Shown: positions 1 through 13,170 of the stretch, one piece after another
Layout: every line of letters begins with the position of its first letter
How positions within the stretch are numbered: the stretch's first letter is position 1
Source of the DNA: Paramyrothecium sp. XJ0827
Lineage: Eukaryota; Ascomycota; Sordariomycetes; Hypocreales; Stachybotryaceae
Reading direction: 5' to 3'
Length of the DNA stretch: 64,000 nt
Assembly: GCA_020881915.1 (NCBI GenBank)
Contig: JAJFPB010000002.1
Coordinates: 2,480,001-2,544,000 of the forward strand
Program-made: the position numbers and the translations under genes
Notes under the pieces: model-generated
Told to the model about the DNA's origin: nothing
Databases searched by the model: none
The model's input: the letters and a program-made list of their open reading frames with translations, nothing else

Positions 1-3000
1 GCCATTATGAAATACGGAATCAGGCATTATCTGTTGTTTATTAGCATGGTCAATGGGTGCTACGGAACGCCGAAGGGGGCTTATCATGATACTGGGACAC
101 AGAGCGGCCCACCAGTGTTTTTCCTTTCCTTTTCTTTTTCTCCCTCTTTTCATATGGTTGGCACAAATTGGGTTATGGATACCAAGAATGACGGCGTACG
201 GGAAGACTAAGCATAAAGCCAATGGTCAGTGGGATACGGACCGGTACTTTGTTTTTATGGGACAGCATCAATGTATTGAAACGAAATGAAGGGCGAGATT
301 GAGCCTGTATACAAATCGCTCCAGAGAGCATAGCATATTTGGATACGCTGGACATGAACTAGGATACCAATTCGAAGAGGGGCACAAGAGACCCTGTTAC
401 AGCTTCCACTAAAATGTTCCCTCTTACCACTGAGCCTTGTGCATTCATACAGCATATGATATTCTTCAACCTGCGACTTGACTTGAATGACCATGATGCA
501 TAGACAGGCAGCAAGTGGTTCCTCAGTGAAGTCGGGCGGGAACGGGAGTAGGAGTCATCGCTGGCGCAAGAGTCACAACTGTCCGACCTTCTCCGATGAA
601 AAAGACCAGGGACAGGGGACCCTACGCTAAACAGCCGTGTAAAAAGTGGTTAAATTATGTTTACTTCTCAGACATTACCCAATTGCGTGACAGACGAGGC
701 TTGCAGTCGAGACCTGGACTATTACGTGCGTTTGGGCAAGCGTTCCAAGACGTCTGCAAAACGCCAATCAATGGCGGGAACCAGTAGACGGCAGACGGCC
801 TACGGCCTTACGCTGCAACGGGTATTTGCATTCGAACGTAATACCCAACCCATTTTTGCACGACACAAAACTCAAAACCATCCACGGTGGACGGCACGGT
901 ATGGAAAACCCGGGCGCCACGACAGACGGCTTGCTGCGGACGAACCTTGTTTGCCCAGTGAACGGCAGGCTGGGCCGCCGAATGCCCGCACGAAATGGCA
1001 CGATAACGGAGAGGGCGGGCAACGGGGTTCCCAAAGGCTGGGGTTAACGTTTGTGCTAAGGGCAAGGCCGCGCCGACCACTGCCACACGCCTTGCATCGA
1101 TTCGTCGAGGCGATCGATGATCAGCACACCCGCGCGTTCAGAAACCTGTGGCTTGTGACCGCTAAGTTTTCATGGCAAGGCGTGGCTAGACCTTAATGCT
1201 ACTAGGTGGCAACCTTAATGTGGTTCTAATGGATAAGCGAATCGACTCGGGCCGCCATACAGACAGCTGGAGGGAGCCCACGCGGCGTGCTCCCGGCGCA
1301 GGGCCAGCCTCGATTGTCGCTGCAACCTCTATTGATGGTGTGCGAGATCAACAGAGTAGATTGGCTGGCATGGGGGCTGGCTAGCTGGTTGTGGTTCTTT
1401 CTGAACCCCTTGGATGATCATGTCCCGCGTGCGAGATGGAGGGCATCACCACTTAGATACGGCATCGGCGGCTACGGTATCTTGCTTCGAGATGGCGGGG
1501 GCCCCTGTCCTCTGGTAGGAAGGCCCAAAGGGGCAAAAAGACCAAAGGGGAAAAAGAAAAGATGTGTGACAGCGAAATGGTGTTTATTCTAACGGAGTGA
1601 TGAGAAAGTCGGCTTGCGGGTATCTGTGCATCGTGCGTATCGTAGATTTGTTTCGCATCCGCCTGACGACTTCAACGTCAGGGCTGTGAAACTCATGACC
1701 TCGATGAGCAAGGACGTGAGCTCTGGCTCGGACGAACTTGAAGAAGCCGGTGTTTCGTGACTGACGTTTGCATAAACACACTGATTACATAAGTTGCTCG
1801 ATGGCATTATTCCAGATGGGTGTTAGTACCGATAATTACAGCATTGCTCAACGAGGTCTGGAATCACATCAACGCCACATTGAACAACATTGAACGAAGT
1901 GCAATACGCTCGCCATCTAAAGGTACATTCATCACCCCCGCGACCATTTCACAGCGCTGCGCAACCCCACTGATGCTTGAACAATGCCAATTGTGCGATG
2001 CTGCTGATAGCAGATATCTTGATGCTCTCTGCCATGCTCTGAGGTTCCGAAATCGCACCTCCACTTTCATGCAGAGAGCCCACAAGCATGCATCTTTCAG
2101 TTGCCTTGAGACTGCTTACTGGAATGTTCCAGGCTGGAAAGAGGATGCAATTTGGGGGTCAGAACCATCCAACACTTTCCCGGCTCTCGCGTCACAGCAG
2201 AAGGATTCTTTTCACTCGCAAGGGAGTGTTTTGAAAATCTCTGCCTCTACCGTAAGCTCAGCGCTGAGGAGGGCTGACGGCAGTGATACTTGGCCAGCCT
2301 GACGCAGCGCTTGGATCGGATTGATCCTTGTCGATCCGATCCTTCAGCCCCCATGCATGGAACATCATCAAAAAATAAAAAAATTTGCTACAGGGGAAAG
2401 CACAAGGGAGCAAGGGTATCGATTATCGGCCTTGAAATGATGCCCGTCTTGAATCAACATGGGCTAACCGGTTTCAACCGACCAAACCTGCCAGGAAAAA
2501 TTTATTCCTGCCTTGTCTCAGTGCACATTGTACATCATCACCGTTCCCGGGAATCATGCGATTGGCATTCCACATAGCGTTGTCGGGGCCGCGGGAACGG
2601 GGGCCGAAAGGGGCTGAGGAAGAAGAGCCGTGAAAATTTCTGCTCTCTCGGAACGAATACAGGGATCTTCGGCGATGGTTGCTGCAGGCTCACACTCAAT
2701 GGCCAGCCGGGCCTGTTCCTTGGACCACTCAGACTACCGTGCCTGAAGCTTGCCTCAGCTAACCTTACCACTTACACCGGACAGGCGCACCATGTAAGCG
2801 CGCCATGGTGCTATACCTTGGCTGAACTGTGTCCTGCTTAGGGGATGGGGGTCATCAATAATTTGGGGGTGGCACCACCGGTCGGCGGTTAACGTTGGCT
2901 CCTTGACCAGATTGAGACCGGTTTCACCGTGGCTGATATTCCAGGCCTTTCCACCAAACCCATCGTAAAGTTTCGCACAAGGAAAAAAAGTTTTCCTTTT

Positions 3001-6000
3001 CGACCCTCCCTCCCCTTACACTCGGTCCCGCATACCATCGGCGGCCACCGCTGACGTGGGCCGGGTCTCACATCCCGTAGCGAATGGGTCCATTCTAGCC
3101 GGCTGCTGAACCCGTACCATTGTGGTAGCCCATCGGTCCTTGTGTGCTGCGGACACACCTAGCCACTATTTCATGGAGATTTCTGGGCCATCTCAGACCG
3201 CTCCCGTCGTCCCGGGGTGCCCTGCCCGGCTCGCCGAGCACGAAACCGCCGACTCCGAGTAGGGAGACGACATCTAGTGTCTGTAAAGTTACGAGGGAGG
3301 GGAGCAACTCGACGCATTGGACCATCGGGAGACCAAAGCCTTGTCTCCGACCTCGACAAGCGTCGGTTACCGACGGCGATGGGAGCTGCGGAGTTCCAGG
3401 AAAAAGCAACAACAAGGCTCGTCCAGTGACACAGGCGTTAAGCAAGCTCGCATAATTTGTTTCTGAGGAGACGTCACTTCCACGCATTGGCAGCTATATG
3501 TGGATTGGTTTCAGACACTTGTGCATTTTGTTTTCTTTTTGCTTCTCACCACTATTGGTCGCCGCTGGAGAGGGGGTGGTCTCGGTGTGCAGCGGGCGGC
3601 ATCATCGCCTTCTATGAATGCGTGCGCCTGAATATTGCACAAGCTGGCAAACCACGCCCAAATGTGTATACATCTTTCTTGCGGGCCCCCTCAGTACGAC
3701 CCAAGAAAGAAGCTTGATGCCATTTAGCTGCACACGAGAGGACAGCACGGCCCATGATTACGGGGCCAGCAGCAGCCTTACATCTTCCAATGACCGGCGT
3801 AGTCGGCTCAGTGATGTTCTCCAGCAAGCTGTAACCGGCCATACAATCGCAGACTGCTGCATCACAACTGCATGGCTCTTCATTGTTGTTTCAACCTGCC
3901 AATGGCATGCATATCTAGCGGCCCGCAAAGTTTCAGAGCGTGCCAAGCCAAGGCAAGCGGTTAGTGCATTGATGTGCCACGTCTCCCATGTGGGCCGAAC
4001 GAACCAAAAGTGAAGAACCAGTGAATGAAAAAGAAAACAACCCACAAAACAACGACAAGGCTGCAGAAGTGCATGAAAAGAAAGCACAAGAAGAAAGAAA
4101 CAAAACATACGCCCAACGCGACGCCTGACAATGGCATGTCCGACATGCACGCCAACGGCTCGAGATTTCGACAACCCCACTCCAGGGAAGCGACTGTCGC
4201 AGTGCCGGGAGCTTCAGGCCCCCAATGTCTTCCCTTCCGAGCAGGGACCGCATCCATTCTACGGTTGTTCGCCAGCGTTCTATTATTGTCGCACCCTCTT
4301 CGTACTGTCGTACGGCTGTGGTTGTGCACTCGGGACGAATGTCCCGGACCCTGACCAATTGCCAGCCCCGATATGAGCACGGTAATTTGGCCTATTGTGA
4401 CATGCCTCGTCCCCTTCCTTCAACTTCCAAAATAGCTCCTGCTGTAGTGGCCGCCACCATCCAATGGCACGTCTTTATGATGTGCAAGTTTCTTCATGCC
4501 CAACCGACCCACCGCGATGCTCTGTCTAGGACTCGGCCACGTTGTCCACCCGCTCGCTGTACGCATCGCAGTCCTCAACGACGCCTGCAGCTAAGCTCGG
4601 TTGCCTAGCTAGGACTTGCGAGGCGGCTTACGAGGCGAGTAGAGAGTCGAGAGGAGTGGAGTCAACGAAGTCCTTACCTCCACCAGCGTCTTGCTGACCC
4701 GACGGCCGGCGTCCGGACAGCGCCTGGACTATCGTCTCCATTTGCTTGTGGTGTTTCTCTAGACAGCACTGAACGCCCTGGGGTTGATTTCCTGTCAAGC
4801 GCTCAGCGGGCTCACAATTATCACAAGTGGCATTGTCATTTACGCGGAACCCGTTTGTGAGAGCTGTGAACGCCGGCTTACGAATTGCACATTGCGGAGT
4901 GCCTACCGTGCGTACATTTGGGCCTGCGCAAGGTCCTCGCGACCTACCGCAAGGCAACCATTCACCCGCGAAGCTAACTACTCTTGAGGAAACGCATGCT
5001 GCCTCACAGCTCAACTATTTTGTGGAACGTGATTCCTCACAATCCAGAATGCCCATGTCCTAACTATTCACACAAGTTGAGTGGGGCATCATACGAGGAA
5101 ATGTTCGCCGACACAACGGTCTGACTTGTCGTTTATCATATAATGACACGCCCCGCAAAGACTTCGAGAACAATGCACCGGTGGACAAAAAAGCAACCAA
5201 GTGACATCCTGCTTCTCGGCCAGGGCCTTGGTCAGTGCTTGGGACATGCTATGCCTCGCTTTGTGAATAATCGCTATGTTTCTGTCTTAATGGAAGCCGG
5301 ATGTTATACAGCACACCTTGCTCAATGGTTAGGCAAAATGTATGAATCACCTCGCTTGTGTAGTATTCAAAGGGACATGAAATAGTGGGACCACGAGCAG
5401 GTAATTGGTATAGGTAAGCTGCTCGGGTTCAGTCTTCAAGGCTGAAACAATGCAGTTCGTTCGAGCGGACGAAGCCAGACGTCGCACAGCTGGCTGGCTG
5501 TGCATGTAAATACACGCCTCGAGGCCCACTGAAGAGTTTTTCCCAAGACAAGAAGCATGTCTCATCAAGATGCGTAAGGCGGCCCATGGCGGGACTGGCG
5601 TTGCTTGCGAGGGATGGGTAGTAGCGAAGATTGAACGTCGTACAGTCCTTCTTCGCTTATTCCAAATGCATGCCAGTCTCTATCCGGAAAACCCACGCGT
5701 GGATGGCTTTGCGCAAGGCATCTCACTTGACCGGGCCATGCGGCGCTCAAAGCAGGGAAGGAAGAACAAGCATACTCTTGGCTTCGACATGGTGTGGTTT
5801 GTAGTTATACGCCAAGGCCTTGCACAAATTATGCCAGCGTCCTGGGCAGAAACCGAGCAGGAAGAAGCCAGTTAGGAGTTTCGAGGCACATGGGCCTGCA
5901 TAAAATTTGAATGTCACAGTGCAGGCTGGGTGGATTGCATAGTGACGAATCCATAAATGGTTCGCATATTAAAAAAAGCAAGGCAGGACAACGGTTCTTC

Positions 6001-7737
6001 ATATTGGCTGCAATGCTACGCTGCCAGGTTGTTCGGTCAGTGTAATGGCAAGCCGGTCGAGCAGGAGGATTCAAGTTTCGAGACCGTGAAGCCACCCCTC
6101 CCCCGATCCATCCCTGGTTCAAGGTTACGTCGACAATCCGGCATCGTTTCCCCGGGGAACTTCCATGGGTGCAAGTGCCGTGACTATCGCACCAGTGCCT
6201 CTTCCGTGAGCTGCCCCCTCGTGAAGTCCTCCTTGGCCCCCTTGCAGGCGCTTGTTGCATGTCGATTCACGAGTCGACGACATGGGCATTTCGGACCCCG
6301 GATATGCCCGAGGCACGAGAGCCCGCGCGTTGCGTGAGGGGGTGAGCGACATCTTTCTGGGTTTTATGTAATTTGGAGGAGCCTCGTCCGCTTCATGTGC
6401 TGTGTATGCGCACATAAAGGGGGCGACTGCGAGGTGGCAGCGTGTCATTCGATGGCACACAACCCGCGGCTATGTCGATCATGTCGATACAACGGGACGA
6501 GGGTTCAAGTCGTCTAGGATCCGGATTGCTGGCCGGGGATTGGACCATGAAGGACTGTGCATGGAGCGGGATCCTGCCGTGCCGTTCCGCGGATGCAGGA
6601 CTGGGCCGGGGTGACAGAAGAAAAAAAAATACACGGATGAATTTGGACCTTTGGCAGAAGACCTTTGGTTGGCCGAGATAGCACATCCTAGGGGGGAATG
6701 TAACTCTAATTCACACGGCATCTTGACAACTGCCTTGCTTGGCTGGTCTGGTCTGGTGTGGTCCGGGGAACCAGAGACACGCAGGCCTCATTGATTAGTG
6801 AAGGACGCTTGGTCTGGTCCGTCTCGAAAGCCTGTTGCTGAAACACACCCGGGGTCCTTTGACAGAGATATCTTTTCCTTTCCATTCGGCAACCTAGGCA
6901 CGCCGCGTAATCCTTCAAGCAAGGGCGCCGACGTGACAAATGCTTCCGCAGACTGACAGACAGATTGCTAAGCTGCGCACGGCAGCAGATTGCGTGCAGG
7001 AAGTCGATTGATGGGCGACATGTTCGAAGCCACAGCCCGCCTCGCTTAACCGGCCGTTCCGCCCGCCACGGCTCATGGCCTACGGACACTCCGGCTGAAG
7101 GCCAACGATGCGACCGCCCCGCGTTTCGTCGTCGCATGGAGATGCAGGGGAGTTTTCACGCAAGAGGTGATGGACGAGGTCGAGTCGCAGTCAAGTTGCG
7201 CAACAATGTTTACCCACCACCCGCTCTGGGTCCGGCACCTCCCATCTCGTGACAGCTGCTCAAGCTACGGCCCTTCGGAATCGTCTGAGGCATATCCTAT
7301 CTATAGGTGTTTATTCACTGATTCTGGACAAGATGATAGTCAAGTGGGCAGTCATGAGGCATAACATGACGTGTGCTGCGCAGATAGGTCCACGACCAAA
7401 GTAAACAAATGCAGCAAGTCGGATTCGGAAGTCGAGTAAACAAGCTTTCGGGGGCGAAGCAAGAATCGAGCCTGTGTAGTTGAGACTGGATTCGTGGCGG
7501 CGTCTATATCGAAGCTATTTGTGCTATCTTCCGAAAGAGCCGGTTGAGATTTCTTGATGTTCGTTGCACCGTGTTCATAGCAACAGCTGGATATCCGCCG
7601 TGCCAGCTGCCTGACTTTGGTGATTTTCGATGAAAGTCTTGAACTCGAACGCTACCCTCCTCTGAATCACCAATCTCCTCAGATCTAACTCCTCCAACTG
7701 CCCCATCTCGGCTTACACTGCATCACCTCGTTTCGCC
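1..7737. other. Gene-free stretch left of the first gene
   Basis: I see no supportable gene here. Open frames are short (under about 180 codons), occur on both strands at once, and several of the longer ones lack an ATG. None shows a recognisable motif or a clean intron chain. Composition is mixed: GC-rich around 800-1100 and 3000-3450, more balanced elsewhere. A short purine-rich stretch lies near 4020-4110. No tandem array, long terminal repeat or tRNA was found. Degenerate gene or transposon remnants cannot be excluded by eye. Confidence 0.5.
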
Positions 7738-8871
7738 ATGACCAGTGTCTGCGAAACGGATTGGAATCAAACGCAGAACATGGATCGGGCAGCGTCCGAG
7801 AACAAGCGAAACCGAACCGTGTACCTAGCTGAGAGCCCTGGAGGCAGCTTCTCCGAAACTAGTCCAACGAAGATCAACCACTATCCAAGGAAGCAATTCC
7901 GTGGCTCAAAGCTCAAGATTGTGCCGCGGAACCAACTTGAAACCGTTACCCAGCACCCGAAGAACACGAAAGCGTTAACTATCCGCGAGAAATTAGAAGC
8001 TGCCATAGCGGCCAGGTTCGAGAAAGAACAAACAGCGCGGGCTCGATATGCCAAATCTCTTCGGAATGATCCCCGGAGCTATGCCTTTGGTTTCGACCAA
8101 ACTCTGCGTTGCGCGCCTACTGATCAGAGGACTTTCACTGGCGGTTGTGACTCTGAGCAGCCGCCCATACCTCACGTCTTTGACGAGCGAATAGGCGGGA
8201 GCGACTATATGACATTTCCTGATGTGATACGAGGTTCTACATCAGGGCATTCAAGCATGCGCCAGGAGCTGAGTGAGGTGCGGCGGCATCTTGAAAGGAG
8301 GCAACCATTTGCGTACGCTGCCATCCCCGGCTGTGCTCTTTGGCCCGCTAACACTGCTTCCTAGGCGAGCTGCTAGTGAACGACTTCACGGAATTGTAGA
8401 TTCTGATGGGCCCAGGGACGATGTTCCAAGCCGACCAGCCACGCCTACTGCTGGCTTGATGAAGGTCGAGACAGCATCGCGGCCGCTTGCATCCAAGAAA
8501 CAGAGGGTCAAGGTCTCGCAAGGCCTTCGGCAGTATCTTGAAAGCGTCTCCCGAAAGCATGGGCATAGAAGACTTGATGTGGATACTTTGGTATTCAAGA
8601 GGGCTCCAAGATCAAGACCGGAGTCTTCCGAGTTGATTGACCAGGCACAGGTCGAGATGAAGATCGACTCGGTTGTTGGAAGCATCGCGATGCACGAGGT
8701 CAATATGTACGTCCATTTACCAAGTGTCGGATTGTTTCTTTACTGACTTGGTTGGCCAGCAAGCACCACGAAGGAATGACACACAGGTGGCTGTGGCTCA
8801 AGATTGAGAAGCCCTTGTGTGACATCGAGGGCCGAGTGCCCCCAGAATTGAGAGCCATGCCGCAGTCGTAG
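7738..8871 (+). CDS. Unrecognised protein, 342 residues, three exons
   Basis: I do not recognise this protein. The model is exon 1 7738-8312, intron 8313-8364 (52 nt), exon 2 8365-8706, intron 8707-8759 (53 nt), exon 3 8760-8871 with TAG. The sum is 1029 nt, an exact multiple of three. Both introns begin GTACG and end in AG; the first has a GCTAAC branch-like site and the second ACTGAC, which makes the chain convincing. The product is hydrophilic and basic, with a charged helical stretch around residues 82-110 (IREKLEAAIAARFEKEQTAR) and a Ser/Pro-rich middle. There is no signal peptide, membrane segment or enzyme motif visible. It is probably a lineage-restricted intracellular protein. The exon structure is well supported; function is unknown. 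Confidence 0.72.
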
Positions 8872-10317
8872 GTCGTCTTTGCAGTACGGGTTGATCACAC
8901 AGAGAGATCGAAGGAGGCATAGGAGGTCGCCTCGGTCTCCCCACGGGGTTCAGAAGACAGCACGCCGTGCGGCTCAACTCCCTTGAAAGGCAGACTTGGC
9001 AGACAGCTATCAGGGTTTGGTCTTGCTGCAATTCCACAGCTAACTTTGGTACTCGTTCTACGGCTGAGCAAAGAAGGCGTGCCGAGCTTTTCCTGCTCCC
9101 GCAAGACGATTCCGGGCAAGCTGGGCGAGGACAATGCCTTCCTCTGGGCGGGCAAACTCCCGAAGATCTCGTCCAACACAAACATGAATCTGTGGTGGCA
9201 GGAGCTTCGAGAGAAAGCCCAGCAAGATGCGGGCCAGTGGGCAGCTGTGCAGGAATCCATGGAGCAGTTCTCGTGCATCTTGGAGGTCAGCTCGAAGCCC
9301 GGCACAGGCTGGGTCGTGGTCCCCGCCGAGACGGACGACGCGGGCCGAGCAGGCAAGCTGAGATCGGCAACTGGTCCGATGCAGAAGGCTACGAAATGGG
9401 CTGGTGATGCGAACAGACGCTGCTCCAGTCTTCGACACGAAATCTGCCGAGACTAAGAGGTCATGTGCACGATCCTGTGGCACTCTCGCTTGGTACTTTT
9501 GTTTTATTTTACGGGGCCCCATCATGGAGAATCATGGTGGCCGAGGGATGAAGCAATTCGACGTAGGCGGCTAGACAACAACATGTCCAGCCGTGCGGGT
9601 TCGTTCTACGGTTGACGCCGGATATCGAGACGGTGGCTTCAACGCGAAGCCATGAGTGGACGGAGAGACCGGGAGCTACTACAGAGTTTGGGGTGGCTGA
9701 CTCGTTTTAACGGTGCTGGCACTGGCTCCGCGGGAAGCTGGAGATGACAGGGACCTCGGAGGTTTCTAAAGGAGAAGACGGCGGCGGGGCCACGGCCGCT
9801 GTCACGGGTGCAATACTTGCTGCAGGTTCGCAAGCAGATATAATGAGCTTGCGGCCCATCTTCCCTTGACGTAATGGACGATCTTTTTTGTGTCTTTCTT
9901 CTTTCATTTTTCGTTCCTTTTTGTGAGAGCATGGACGCATAAGAAGAACGTGACCTTTCCTATCCACCACCTGCTCTATCACCCGCCGATTCTCAGGGTT
10001 GAGGTTCGTTCAACGGCTTACCTAATTTCGATCCAGGCAACGCAAAGCAAAGCAATCCGGTGGGGACCTGCAGCGGGTCCGGGCCCGGTTAATAGTTATT
10101 GCACCCTTCCAAAGGCATCTGGAATTTTGAGCTGCTCCCCGCCAAACCCCAAGGCGGCAGAGGGAACTTTTCCAGTGTGCCATCTCCAAACTGCGCTTTG
10201 TACCTCCGGCGAGCTCACGATAGCCCATTTCCCGAGCTGCAGCATCCGGTCTGAACCGACTTCGAGCTCCCCGTACGCTTCCAGCTTGACAGCCGGCCGG
10301 CTTCGACGTTGCCCACC
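8872..10317. other. Intergenic, with overlapping open frames at 8895-9525
   Basis: A GC-rich patch is open in several frames: plus 8983-9456 (no ATG until the codon at 9184), and minus 9058-9525 (ATG start, 155 codons) and 8895-9356. The plus frame encodes a helix-like stretch starting MNLWWQELREKAQQD, but nothing is recognisable and no intron chain links it to the gene that stops at 8871. One of the frames may be a small or decayed gene, but the strand cannot be decided. From 9530 to 10317 there is no gene; this part includes the presumed promoter and leader of CCT3. Confidence 0.35.
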
Positions 10318-12287
10318 ATGCAGGCCCCTGTGCTGGTAATGAGTGAGCAGCCCTACGCCCGGAAACCCTTGGGGACGAAGGGTCCCCACCGCGCGACGCA
10401 GCGCAACACAACGCAACGCTCCGAATGCTGACCCGTGGCCTCGCAGACACCAATGCCGGTGAGAGACAGACCGGTAGGAGAGCCCAGCTGTCCAATATTG
10501 CCGCCGCCAAAACGTACGTCTGCCCCACGATGCTGTCACCGCCAGTCGCGGAACCCCACTAAAGCCACATCTCCCCAGGGTCGCCGATATCATTCGATCA
10601 TGTCTCGGCCCCAAGGCCATGCTCAAGATGCTCCTAGATCCCATGGGAGGCATCGTCCTGACCAACGACGGCCATGCGATCCTTCGAGAGATTGAAGTCT
10701 CACATCCCGCGGCCAAGAGCATGATTGAGCTTAGCCGCACACAGGACGAGGAAGTAGGTGACGGAACCACAACGGTCATCATTCTAGGTACGGTGATTCC
10801 TGGCAGTACGCGAGCCCCGGGAAAGTGTCTTGGCTAACGACGTAAAGCCGGTGAAATTCTGGCACATGCCCTGCCCCAGCTTGAGCGAAACATCCACCCC
10901 GTCAACATCATTGCTGCGTTCAAGCGAGCCCTAAAAGATGCCCTCGAGATCATCGACGAGATTTCCCTGCCGATCGATGTCGATGACGACAAGGCCATGC
11001 ACCAGCTCATCTCCTCCTCTATCGGTACCAAGTTTGTCTCGCGTTGGATGGACCTGATGTGCGATCTTGCGCTCAAGGCCGTGCGCACGGTTACGTGGGA
11101 GGCAGGCAACGGAAAGACCGAGGTCGACATCAAGCGATACGCACGTGTGGAGAAGGTTCCTGGTGGCGAGATCGAGGACAGCAGGGTGCTGGATGGCCTC
11201 ATGCTGAACAAGGACATCACACACCCCAAGATGCGACGACGCATAGAAAACCCCCGAATCGTGCTTCTGGACTGCCCGATGGAGTACAAGAAGGGTGAAT
11301 CGCAAACCAACATCGAGCTCACCAAGGAAGAGGACTGGAACCGTATCCTGCAGATCGAGGAGGAGCAGATCAAGATTATGTGCGAGGCTATCCTGGCCGT
11401 CAAGCCTGACTTGGTCATTACGGAGAAGGGTGTTTCTGGTAAGCATGCGGACTCCCGGTTTGTCTCTGTCAACCGAGCTAACAAGACTAGACCTTGCTCA
11501 ACATTATCTTATGAAGGCCAACGTCACAGCTCTGCGCCGAGTCCGAAAGACGGATAACAACAGAATCGCTCGTGCGACGGGCGCCACCATTGTCAACCGT
11601 GTGGAGGACCTGCAGGAATCAGACGTTGGCACAAGGTGTGGTCTGTTCGAGATCGAGAAGATTGGTGACGAATACTTCACCTTCCTGACCAAGTGCGAGG
11701 ACCCCAAGGCCTGTACAGTTCTTCTCCGCGGACCTTCCAAGGATATCCTCAACGAGATCGAGCGCAACCTTCAAGATGCCATGGGCGTAGCCAGGAACGT
11801 CATGTTCCACCCCCGTCTGTCACCGGGCGGTGGTGCCACCGAGATGGCCGTGTCCGTGCGACTTGGACAGCTTGCCAAGGGCATTGAGGGCATTCAGCAG
11901 TGGCCTTACAAGGCTGTAGCAGAGGCCCTCGAGGTTATCCCCCGAACCCTGGTGCAAAACGCCGGCAAGAGTCCAGTGCGCGTGCTCACGGAACTGCGTG
12001 CCAAGCAGGCCGAGGGCAAGACGACCTTTGGAATCAACGGCGACACCGGCGCCGTGGTTGACATGAAGGAGTACGGTGTTTGGGAGCCAGAGGCAATCAA
12101 GCTGCAGAGCATCAAGACTGCAGTTGAGGTAAGCTAAAAATCAACCTTCAGGACACTTCCCCCCACAACAGTATGGCTAACTTGGGTAATTCAGTCCGCT
12201 TGTCTGCTACTGAGGGTTGACGACATTTGCAGTGCAAAGAAGGCCCAGGGAATGGGAGCCCCCGGTGTTGGTGGAGGCGACGACTAA
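10318..12287 (+). CDS. T-complex protein 1 subunit gamma (TRiC/CCT chaperonin)
   Basis: This encodes one of the eight subunits of the cytosolic group II chaperonin that folds actin, tubulin and other proteins using ATP. Exons are 10318-10342, 10447-10513, 10579-10787, 10848-11438, 11491-12128 and 12195-12287; introns are 104, 65, 60, 52 and 66 nt. The total is 1623 nt, 540 residues, normal for the family. The start gives [20 protein letters not shown], the expected gamma-subunit N-terminus, which fixes the 25-nt first exon and its GTGAGC donor. Chaperonin signatures are visible: LTNDGHAIL and GDGTTTVI (nucleotide binding), [12 protein letters not shown] and [10 protein letters not shown]. It ends in a short Gly-rich tail, GVGGGDD. 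It is convergent with the next gene, with 265 nt between stops. Identity is near certain. Confidence 0.97.
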
Positions 12288-12552
12288 TGGCAGTTGTGAA
12301 TTCAAAAAGCAAGATGACGCATGACACGAAGGGACGGAAATGTATGTTTGCTCTAGTCATACCCATGTGCTCGGTATATGCATACGAGATGCGAAAGACA
12401 TGGAATGGAACGGAAGATAGACAGGATCCCAGGAAAGAAAGTTTTTAAAAAGGCAATATAGAAGCTCTCAAATGAAGGGCTATGTAAGGCGTTCTATGGG
12501 TATCAAATGTGAAGGGGAGGAAAAGATTCGACGCATGATATCGAACTGATGA

Positions 12553-13170
12553 TCAATCGTCGTCGTGAATGACAATACCAGGAACTTGAGCAGATACTGA
12601 CGTTTCTGCTCCGCCCACTCCGTCCGATGCAGACGTTCCGTCGTCACGGGTTGGTTGCTCGCGTGACGTTTCAGTAGATTGAGTGCTCGTCGACGGCTTG
12701 GCAGCGCCATTGGCAGCGGCCGCTCCGCCCTTACCCTTATTAGCCTTGCGAGCTTTCAGCTTCTCCCTCTTCTCACGGTTCTTCCTCGTCCTCTCCTCGT
12801 CCCTGCGATCGCGCTCGATCTTCTCCTTGCTGAACTGCTCCTGCTCCTTCTCGCGGCGCAGCTCCTGGTCCATGTCACGGAGTCGCTCATACTCGCGACG
12901 GCGCGAAGCCTTGTAGACGTGGAACTCTCCGCTGCCCGCACCGGCGCTCGAGCCCTGGACGTTGGTGACAATCTCGGGAGGCGCGGATCGGTTTGAGCGG
13001 ACGAGGGCGCCGGGGCTGGCGGGCACGCGAATCTCCTGGTCCGGCTTCGCGAAGAGGGCGTCGACCGAGGCGGCCTGGGCCGAGACGGGGGTGAGCGCGC
13101 GTTTCTTGGTGGGCCGGTGGGAACGAGGGTCGGCGGAGGTGGGAACGGACTCGGGTCCTTCGCCGGACAT
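12553..13170 (-). CDS. DUF1168 / PRKRIP1-like spliceosomal protein
   Basis: A single-exon protein of 205 residues. The central block GSSAGAGSGEFHVYKASRRREYERL is nearly the same as the hallmark of the PRKR-interacting protein 1 family (DUF1168), so the family call is secure. It is followed by a long highly charged helix (about residues 95-150, rich in E, K and R) and a Lys/Ala-rich basic segment, then a disordered Ser/Thr tail ending in HDDD. In animals PRKRIP1 is a nuclear double-stranded RNA-binding protein seen in late spliceosomes; the same role here is inferred. The ATG at 13168-13170 was chosen because it is the first ATG directly before the conserved region. The open frame continues upstream to 13599 but that extension is low-complexity and not family-like. 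It is divergent from the phosphatase gene at 14544. Confidence 0.88.
   Translation of the reverse strand: MSGEGPESVPTSADPRSHRPTKKRALTPVSAQAASVDALFAKPDQEIRVPASPGALVRSNRSAPPEIVTNVQGSSAGAGSGEFHVYKASRRREYERLRDMDQELRREKEQEQFSKEKIERDRRDEERTRKNREKREKLKARKANKGKGGAAAANGAAKPSTSTQSTETSREQPTRDDGTSASDGVGGAETSVSAQVPGIVIHDDD

Noticed and set aside
1820..2302. Plus-strand frame of 160 codons
   Set aside because: Its start is GTG, not ATG, and the translation shows no family features.
4628..5014. Minus-strand Cys-containing frame of 128 codons, considered as a small secreted protein
   Set aside because: There is no ATG near the start (it opens at TTG), no signal peptide and no regular cysteine spacing.
6420..6530. 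tRNA-like B box (GGGTTCAAGTC) near 6501
   Set aside because: No matching A box, acceptor stem or T stem could be drawn around it.
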